Below are positions 33,071 through 38,279 of a stretch of 38,279 nucleotides of DNA, piece after piece (within the stretch, counting starts at the first letter, position 1; each line of letters begins with the position of its first letter). Position numbers and translations under genes: made by a program. The stretch is from Ignavibacteria bacterium (GTDB lineage Bacteria; Bacteroidota; Ignavibacteria; UBA10030; SZUA-254), in contig JACOSX010000028.1 of the NCBI GenBank assembly GCA_016178625.1, positions 1 through 38,279 of the forward strand, given 5' to 3'. The notes beneath the pieces were generated by a model that did no database searches, was not told the origin of the DNA, and saw only the letters and a program-made list of their open reading frames with translations.

Positions 33071-36000
33071 ATGAACTCTGTTCGCGAAGATGTGTTTGAG
33101 GAACCCCGTGGGCATGGGCAGGCATTATTTGATAATGCGTTAGATGCTATCTTGATCGTCGATAATGAAGCACACTGTGTGGATGCGAATCCTGCAGCAT
33201 GTGCTTTCTTAGGTTACAGCCGAGAAGAATTATTACAAATGAATGTCTGGGATATTGTTCAGATATCAAATCAAGACGCGGGGAAAAGTTGGTGGCAATC
33301 ATTTATTCAATCTGCCAGGCGAACCGGAGAATACACGGTTCTGTGTAAGAACAAAACTCCTCGTGAAGTCGAATATCGGGTGGTGGCTAATTTTGTGTCG
33401 GGTTATCATCTTTCGATACTTCACGATATCACAGAGCACAAGCAAGCCGAACGTGAGCTACGGTTGCTTGCTCAAGCGGTAGCGTCTACGAGAGATTGTT
33501 TCTGTCTGACGGATTTGAACAATAATATTCTCTTCGTGAACAAAGCTTTTTACGAAACATATGGATACACTGAAGAAGAACTCTTTGGAAAGAACGTTTC
33601 GTTTCTCCAATCGCAGAACACAAGACCGGAAGTCATTGATCAAATGATAACATCAACCATCGCCGGAGGCTGGAACGGTGAATTAATCAATTGCCGCAAG
33701 GACGGCAGCGAATTTCCTATCGAACTCTGGACATCCGTTGTGAGAGATGATTCTGGAAATCCGGTTGGGCTTGTGGGTGTTGCGCGCGACATCACCGAGC
33801 GCAAGCGCGCAGAAGAATCTTTACGTGAAAGTGAGGAACGCTACCGGGCAGTGATGCAATCTGCGAACGATGCGATTATTTCTGCCGACGACAATGGGAA
33901 GATTATTTCTTGGAATAGGGGTGCACACGTTATCTTTGGCTACACAGAAGATGAAGCGTTAGGGCAACCTCTCACCGTTCTGATGCAAGAACGCTACCAT
34001 GCTCACTATCAACAAGGGTTAGCGCGAGTGAAGTCCGGTGGCGAAGGACACGTTATTGGGAAAACGACTGAATTGTATGGTATCAGAAAAAACGGGAATG
34101 AATTCCCTCTTGATCTTTCCTTGGCGATGTGGGAGACAAAACATGGAAGGTTTTATACCGGTATTGTTCGCGACATCACCGAGCGCAAGCGTGCGGAGGA
34201 GGCATTGCGAGCATCAAAAGAGAAATACCAAACCCTTGTGGAAAACCTCAATGATGTAATCTTTACTCAAAATCTCCAGGGCATAATGACGTATATTAGT
34301 CCTGTCGTGAAACGGATTTCTCAATACACCATCGACGAGATCGTCGGACAAATGTTCACTCGATTTGTCCATCCTGACGATCTTCCTGCCGTGATCGCGA
34401 GTCGAGAGCGAACCCTCGCTGGTAAGTTAGAGCCTTTCGAGTTTCGACTGTTAGACAGAGATGGTTCTGTTCGCTGGGTTAGAACATCGAGTTGGGTAAT
34501 CCTCGAAAATAATCATCCGGTAGGTTTAATTGGAGTAATGACTGACATAACAGATCGCAAGCGGGCTGAGGAGGCATTGCAAGAAAGCGAACAACGTTTC
34601 CGGCAGTTGTCCGACGCCGCGTTTGAAGCGTTGGCCATCCACGACAAGGGAACGATCTTGGAGGTGAATGACGCGTTCTGTCGGATGTTTGGTTATGAAC
34701 GCGGGGAAGTCGTCGGCAAGTTTGCATTAGAAATGACGGCACCCGGGTATCGCGAACTGGTAAAGCAAAAGATCCTGTCGGGAGATACACGTCCTTATGA
34801 AGCTATGGCGTTGCGAAAGGATGGTACAGCTTTCTTCGTGGAAGTGGCAGGAAAACCGATTCAGTATCAGGGGCGTCTTCTCCGAGTAACAGCAATCAGC
34901 GACATCACCGATCGCAAACGGACGGAACGTCATCATGCCGCTCAGTACGATGTCACCCGTGTGTTGGCGGAATCTGCTACACTGGCCGAGGCCACGCCGT
35001 ACCTCCTTCAGGTTATCTGCGAAAATCTCAACTGGGAAATGGGCGAGCTTTGGGAGGTAGATCACAGCGCAAACGTGTTACGCTACGTCGAAACGTGGCA
35101 GGTTCCCTCACTCGACGCCAGCGAGTTCATCGCCTCTGGTCGCCAAACCACCTTCGCTCCGGGCATGGGCTTGCCTGGTCGTGTCTGGAAAACCGTCCAG
35201 CCCGTCTGGATTACCAATGGCTTAAAGGACCCGACCTTCCTCCGCGCTGCTGCTGCTGAACACGTTGGGCTTCATGCGGCTTTTGGGTTCCCCATCCTTC
35301 TGGGTGATCAAGTTCTGGGCGCGATGACGTTCTTCAGCCACGAGGTTCGCTTGCCGGACGATGATCTGCTCAAAATGATGTCGGTCATTGGCAACCAGAT
35401 CGGCCAATTTGTTGAGCGCAAGCAAGCGGAGTCCAATCTCCAGCAAGCTCACAAGCGGATGCAAGTCCTTTCAAAGCGGCTGCTGGAAGTTCAAGAGAAC
35501 GAGCGGCGTAACCTTTCCCGCGAGCTTCATGATGAGATCGGTCAAGTTCTGACGGCAATCAAGATCAACCTGACGACACTGGAGCGGTCATCGGATAAAT
35601 CTGTAATTGCAGATCGCCTGAAAGACAATGTTGATCTTATCGAGCGTGCTATTAATCAAACTCGTTCCATGTCGCTCTTATTAAGACCATCCGCCCTTGA
35701 TGATCTTGGACTTGTTGCAGCCTTGCGCTGGACTCTTAAAAATATGTCGCAATTGGCAGGTATCCAACCAAAGTTTCTCGGAAGCGACGTTACGAGGCGC
35801 TTCGACTCCAACCTTGAAACTGCGTGCTTTCGTGTCGCGCAAGAGGCCCTAACAAATGTTATACGACATGCTCATGCACGAATAGTCACACTTGAATTGA
35901 GCATTCACGACGATAAACTACATTTAATTGTACGCGACGATGGAGTGGGATTTGATGTTCAAAGGGCGCGGGCTGGAGTGTTGCATAGTCAGAATTTAGG

Positions 36001-36121
36001 TTTGATTGGAATGCAAGAGCGTGCTGTGCTAATCGGTGGTATACTTGAAATCAAATCCACCCCTGGGCACGGAACGGAAATCCATGCCCAGTTCCCCGTT
36101 GCCGGGGACAAGCACGAATAA
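33071..36121 (+). CDS. Multi-PAS/GAF sensor histidine kinase (NarL-type HisKA_3)
   Basis: A 1016 aa kinase with no membrane span, so probably cytoplasmic. Five PAS units (roughly 15-130, 132-250, 252-375, 377-500 and 502-620) are separated by the usual DITERKRAEE-type linkers. A GAF domain (about 630-780: GELWEVDHSANVLRYVETW...GMGLPGRVWKT...GAMTFFSHEV) precedes a HisKA_3 domain with acceptor His820 in SRELHDEIGQVLTAIK. The ATPase shows VRDDGVGFDVQRAR and LGLIGMQERAVLIGG. GAF-coding DNA is visibly richer in GC than the first PAS part (63% against 43% in two 60-base samples I counted), which suggests domain swapping. The LuxR-type regulator 18 nt downstream is the probable partner. ATG 33071 follows AGGGGTACAAAGCA. 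Confidence 0.94.
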   Translation: MNSVREDVFEEPRGHGQALFDNALDAILIVDNEAHCVDANPAACAFLGYSREELLQMNVWDIVQISNQDAGKSWWQSFIQSARRTGEYTVLCKNKTPREVEYRVVANFVSGYHLSILHDITEHKQAERELRLLAQAVASTRDCFCLTDLNNNILFVNKAFYETYGYTEEELFGKNVSFLQSQNTRPEVIDQMITSTIAGGWNGELINCRKDGSEFPIELWTSVVRDDSGNPVGLVGVARDITERKRAEESLRESEERYRAVMQSANDAIISADDNGKIISWNRGAHVIFGYTEDEALGQPLTVLMQERYHAHYQQGLARVKSGGEGHVIGKTTELYGIRKNGNEFPLDLSLAMWETKHGRFYTGIVRDITERKRAEEALRASKEKYQTLVENLNDVIFTQNLQGIMTYISPVVKRISQYTIDEIVGQMFTRFVHPDDLPAVIASRERTLAGKLEPFEFRLLDRDGSVRWVRTSSWVILENNHPVGLIGVMTDITDRKRAEEALQESEQRFRQLSDAAFEALAIHDKGTILEVNDAFCRMFGYERGEVVGKFALEMTAPGYRELVKQKILSGDTRPYEAMALRKDGTAFFVEVAGKPIQYQGRLLRVTAISDITDRKRTERHHAAQYDVTRVLAESATLAEATPYLLQVICENLNWEMGELWEVDHSANVLRYVETWQVPSLDASEFIASGRQTTFAPGMGLPGRVWKTVQPVWITNGLKDPTFLRAAAAEHVGLHAAFGFPILLGDQVLGAMTFFSHEVRLPDDDLLKMMSVIGNQIGQFVERKQAESNLQQAHKRMQVLSKRLLEVQENERRNLSRELHDEIGQVLTAIKINLTTLERSSDKSVIADRLKDNVDLIERAINQTRSMSLLLRPSALDDLGLVAALRWTLKNMSQLAGIQPKFLGSDVTRRFDSNLETACFRVAQEALTNVIRHAHARIVTLELSIHDDKLHLIVRDDGVGFDVQRARAGVLHSQNLGLIGMQERAVLIGGILEIKSTPGHGTEIHAQFPVAGDKHE

Positions 36122-36139
36122 GACAACACGATTATACTA

Positions 36140-36793
36140 ATGACGACTGTTCGTATTCTTCTTGCCGATGATCACGTGCTTGTCCGAGCAGGAATTCGTT
36201 CGCTATTACAACAAATCTCGGGGGTGGAGGTAGTTGCCGAAGCAAACAACGGTCGAGAGGCATTACATCTGGTAAAAGAGCAAAGACCAAACGTCGTCTT
36301 GATGGACATTGCGATGAAGGATTTGAACGGGATAGAAACGACCTCGCGAATTACAAAAGAATTTCAGGATGTTCACGTGATCATTCTTTCGATGCACGCA
36401 AACGAAGAATATGTTTTGCAAGCATTACGAGCTGGTGCCAAAGGATACTTGTTGAAGGACGCTGTATTTCCAGAACTTGAATTTGCAATTAAAGCTGTTT
36501 CTCGTGGTGAAACATATCTCAGCCCCCCAGTCTCGCAACACGTCATTGACGCGTACAGACAACACGGTTTCGATGGAAAAGGTCCCGTGGAACAATTATC
36601 GTCACGCCAGCGCGAAGTTTTACAGCTTATAGCCGAGGGCCACACGACGAAAGAGATTGCTCTTCTGTTAAATGTAAAAACCAAAACAGTTGAATCTCAC
36701 CGCACGCAATTGATGGAACGGCTAGGAATCCACGACGTTGCCGGTCTTGTTCGGTTCGCCATCCGTATGGGGATTGTTTCACCAGAAAATTAA
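36140..36793 (+). CDS. LuxR/NarL-family response regulator
   Basis: A 217 aa response regulator with receiver (LLADDHVLVRAG, phospho-acceptor Asp56 in VVLMDIAM, lysine in YLLKDA) and LuxR-type DNA-binding domain (about 150-212, LSSRQREVLQLIAEGHTTKEIALLLNVKTKTVESH). It lies 18 nt after the multi-PAS kinase gene and is almost surely its partner. It differs clearly from the regulator at 25148, so the two systems are separate. Confidence 0.94.
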   Translation: MTTVRILLADDHVLVRAGIRSLLQQISGVEVVAEANNGREALHLVKEQRPNVVLMDIAMKDLNGIETTSRITKEFQDVHVIILSMHANEEYVLQALRAGAKGYLLKDAVFPELEFAIKAVSRGETYLSPPVSQHVIDAYRQHGFDGKGPVEQLSSRQREVLQLIAEGHTTKEIALLLNVKTKTVESHRTQLMERLGIHDVAGLVRFAIRMGIVSPEN

Positions 36794-37049
36794 GTTGACA
36801 TTAGTGCGCGTGATGTGACTTTAACGATGGGGCAATCTCACCCCACCCAGCTCTGGGCAGGGAAAAGTCATCTTCTTATGCCCTGATCACACCTCGAAAT
36901 TCCCTCAAACGTACTTGAAACTCGGAATCACGAAAACACCCTAAGGTATTTTCCTTTCCATTTTCGGGAATTTTCCTATTGCAAATTTCTAATTTTTATC
37001 GTAATTTATCAATAGAAAATTACAGTGGATGGTTCAAGAAAATCTATTG
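36794..37049. other. Non-coding gap after the second two-component pair
   Basis: No gene is seen. A weak 5-bp hairpin (TGGGG, 8-nt loop, CCCCA at 36828-36845) without a T tract lies soon after the regulator stop. The right half is AT-rich and contains three ATTTTC-like repeats near 36952-36977. A promoter for the next gene may lie here but no good box pair was found. Confidence 0.35.
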
Positions 37050-37177
37050 CTAGAGACTTCTGAATTATTATTAACTGTCATGTTGAGCGAAGCGAAACAT
37101 CTCATTTTTCATCTGTTTGAGACCCTTCGCTTTGCTCAGGGTGACAAAGAAAAGAATTTTTCAGAAGTCTCTGCTAG
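37050..37177. repeat. Nested palindromic element (REP/MITE-like)
   Basis: An outer inverted repeat GAGACTTCTGAA / TTCAGAAGTCTC encloses an inner imperfect 28-bp inverted repeat. The inner left arm (37076-37103) begins TGTCATGTTGAGCGAAGCGAA. The inner right arm (37119-37146) is GAGACCCTTCGCTTTGCTCA and ends GGGTGACA. The inner core TGAGCGAAGCGAA resembles, from memory, a palindromic repeat scattered through many environmental bacterial genomes. The element has no coding capacity of its own, yet the ORF track starts a protein within it. Confidence 0.65.
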
Positions 37178-37192
37178 GGCATAAATTCAAGG

Positions 37193-37199
37193 AAGGAGG
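37193..37199 (+). promoter_or_regulatory. Shine-Dalgarno that sets the receiver gene start
   Basis: GAAGGAGG lies four bases before GTG 37204 and seven before TTG 37207. It shows that translation starts here, downstream of the palindromic element, and not at 37117 as in the ORF track. Confidence 0.7.
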
Positions 37200-37203
37200 T
37201 ATA

Positions 37204-37635
37204 GTGTTGATCAATAATTCTCAGGTCGCTTATGAGCCAGGACTCGGTCGAAGCCCCATACGCGTTTTGTTGGTAGATGATAGTACGGTACTTCTACAAT
37301 CTATTGACAAGTTTCTATCTACATTCCCATGGATTAATGTTGTTGGACATGCTCTTTCTGGAGAAGAAGCGATTAACATGGTTCAGGAAACTCAAATTGA
37401 TCTTGTGCTTATCGATATCAAAATGCCAGGAATTGGCGGGCTCGAGGCGACAAGCGTCATTAAAGCTCGGGCAAGCCCACCGCGGGTTCTTATCCTGACA
37501 CTATATAATAACCCTTCGTACCGCGAGGCAGCTCATGATGCAGGAGCAGATGGCTTCATCTTAAAGAGTTATTTTGTATCGGATTTGATTCCAATGGTGA
37601 GGGAGCTTTTTAGCATAAATGAGCATAGTGTGTAA
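37204..37635 (+). CDS. Receiver-only response regulator
   Basis: A receiver domain protein of about 143 aa when started at GTG 37204 (or TTG 37207), just after a near-perfect Shine-Dalgarno. The ORF-track start (37117) adds 29 residues (MRPFALLRVTKKR...) that are translated from the palindromic repeat and are not expected to be real. Active-site residues are in LLVDDSTV, the phospho-acceptor Asp71 is in LVLIDIKMPGIGG, and the lysine in FILKSY. No output domain follows. It precedes the TonB-receptor remnant on the same strand; no kinase is adjacent apart from the multi-PAS pair upstream, which is a plausible source of phosphate. Confidence 0.85.
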   Translation: MLINNSQVAYEPGLGRSPIRVLLVDDSTVLLQSIDKFLSTFPWINVVGHALSGEEAINMVQETQIDLVLIDIKMPGIGGLEATSVIKARASPPRVLILTLYNNPSYREAAHDAGADGFILKSYFVSDLIPMVRELFSINEHSV

Positions 37636-37700
37636 TGTTGATATCATCAATGGATATAAACGTTTTGTAAAAGACAAGGTAGAGTAAAGGAGCACATCAA

Positions 37701-38099
37701 ATGGTTCCTAATGGTAGGTCATCTCGAACCGTGAAGGGGGATTTCATCTGCTGGCTGACGGTCATCCTTGTGGTGGGTTGCTTGCCTCAATCGCTCGCAA
37801 ATGCACAAGGTTCTCCGGCGGACACTCTAACAACCTCACTGCTTAAAAGCCGCTCTCTCGAAGAGTTAATGGAAATGGACATTACCTCTGTCTCGAAACG
37901 GGAAGAAAAACTTTTTACAGCAGCAGCAGCCATACACGTTATCACCCAGGAGGAAATTCGGCGATCGGGAGCAACAACACTTCCCGAAGCTTTACGACTG
38001 GCACCGAACCTTAATGTTGCCCAGGTTGATTCACGTCAATGGGCAATCAACGCACGGGGATTTAATGGAGTGACCCCATTAAACCGGACAGGCAGTTAG
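37701..38099 (+). pseudogene. 5' fragment of a TonB-dependent receptor, disrupted by an IS3-family element
   Basis: The first 123 residues or so are a normal start of an outer-membrane TonB-dependent receptor: signal segment FICWLTVILVVGCLPQSLANAQ, a short linker SLEELMEMDITSVSKREEK, then the plug domain AIHVITQEEIRRSGATTLPEALRLAPNL and WAINARGFNG. Homologues continue here with the rest of the plug and a 22-strand barrel. In this window the reading frame runs into IS sequence at about 38070-38071, reads VTPLNRTGS and stops at 38097-38099. The receptor is therefore broken in this genome copy, unless the rest resumes after the IS. AAAGGAGCACATCAA precedes ATG 37701. Confidence 0.85.
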
Positions 38100-38279
38100 G
38101 CTGCTCTGTGTGAATGAAATTTATCTTCGAACTCAACCGGTGAGCAGTAGCCCAGCGATGAGTGAAGACGTTTTTTGTTGTAGATTGTTTCAATGATCTG
38201 TCCGAAGTGTCGTTGTGCGTCCTGTTCAGTTTCGTATTCGTTAAGATACACTTCCTCGGTTTTGAGAGTTTTCATGAAG
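38071..38279 (-). mobile_element. IS3-family insertion sequence, partial (one end)
   Basis: The receptor homology stops exactly at TGACCCCATTAAACCGGACA, which has the TGA-rich look of an IS3-family terminal repeat. From there to the window edge the minus strand encodes the end of an IS3-type transposase. The other end lies outside the window, so element length and target duplication cannot be seen. Confidence 0.8.
38096..38279 (-). CDS. IS3-family transposase OrfB, C-terminal part
   Basis: Partial minus-strand gene, absent from the ORF track because its start is outside the window. It encodes about 60 residues to a TAA at 38098-38096. The segments FMKTLKTEEVYLNEYET, IETIYNKKRLHSSLGY and SPVEFEDKF match the end of the DDE integrase domain typical of IS3/IS150-group OrfB. 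In that family the catalytic glutamate lies just upstream of FMKTLK, outside the window. Confidence 0.88.
   Translation of the reverse strand, partial: FMKTLKTEEVYLNEYETEQDAQRHFGQIIETIYNKKRLHSSLGYCSPVEFEDKFHSHRAA

Noticed and set aside
1709-37058. The 11-mer ATTGCTAGAGA occurs both after the first kinase gene and at the edge of the palindromic element.
   Set aside because: Many shared 11-mers are expected by chance in 38 kb, and the flanking sequences do not align.

Overview
This window looks like chromosomal DNA from a member of the FCB group, most likely an Ignavibacteria/Chlorobi-type lineage of Bacteroidota. The reasons are two secreted proteins ending in a type IX secretion (T9SS) sorting domain with the YPNPFNPTT motif, Reg_prop/Y_Y_Y sensor kinases, secreted proteins built on GIGTTTP repeats, moderate GC, and clear Shine-Dalgarno sites (for example AAGGAG) before many genes. 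The lineage is inferred from protein style, not from a marker gene.

Region 1 (1-1.7 kb): a hybrid PAS histidine kinase with a C-terminal receiver, followed by a weak terminator-like hairpin.

Region 2 (1.9-21.9 kb): one long co-directional operon that appears to start from a single consensus sigma70-like promoter (TTGACA-17-TATACT). Its order is ilvD-ilvB-ilvN-aroF(DAHP synthase)-leuA-leuC-leuD-proC-cimA-leuB-ilvE-ilvC-(82 aa helical protein)-(78 aa zinc-finger protein)-gltB. Together these genes make valine, leucine and isoleucine. Isoleucine can be built from pyruvate by citramalate synthase plus LeuCD/LeuB, and no threonine deaminase gene is present here. GltB can supply glutamate, the amino donor for IlvE. 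Several junctions are ATGA overlaps, which suggests translational coupling. The roughly 285-nt leader contains what looks like a complete transcription attenuator: a 37-codon leader peptide with 20 Ile/Leu/Val residues, a 9-bp antiterminator, and a mutually exclusive terminator hairpin followed by eight T. This is the most interesting feature of the window.

Region 3 (22-32.6 kb): a Reg_prop/Y_Y_Y histidine kinase and its overlapping LuxR-type response regulator, then a block of exported proteins: two paralogous GIGTTTP-repeat proteins, an astacin-like M12 metalloprotease with a Cys-rich insertion, and two T9SS-sorted proteins. A receiver-only protein sits inside the block. The block ends at a strong 12-bp hairpin.

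Region 4 (32.6-37.6 kb): a 540-bp gap, a five-PAS/GAF histidine kinase with its LuxR-type regulator, a nested palindromic repeat, and a second receiver-only protein whose ORF-track start is wrongly extended into that repeat.

Region 5 (37.7-38.3 kb): the 5' end of a TonB-dependent receptor gene, cut by an IS3-family insertion sequence. The C-terminal end of its transposase reads on the minus strand to the window edge. I saw no tRNA, rRNA or CRISPR array.
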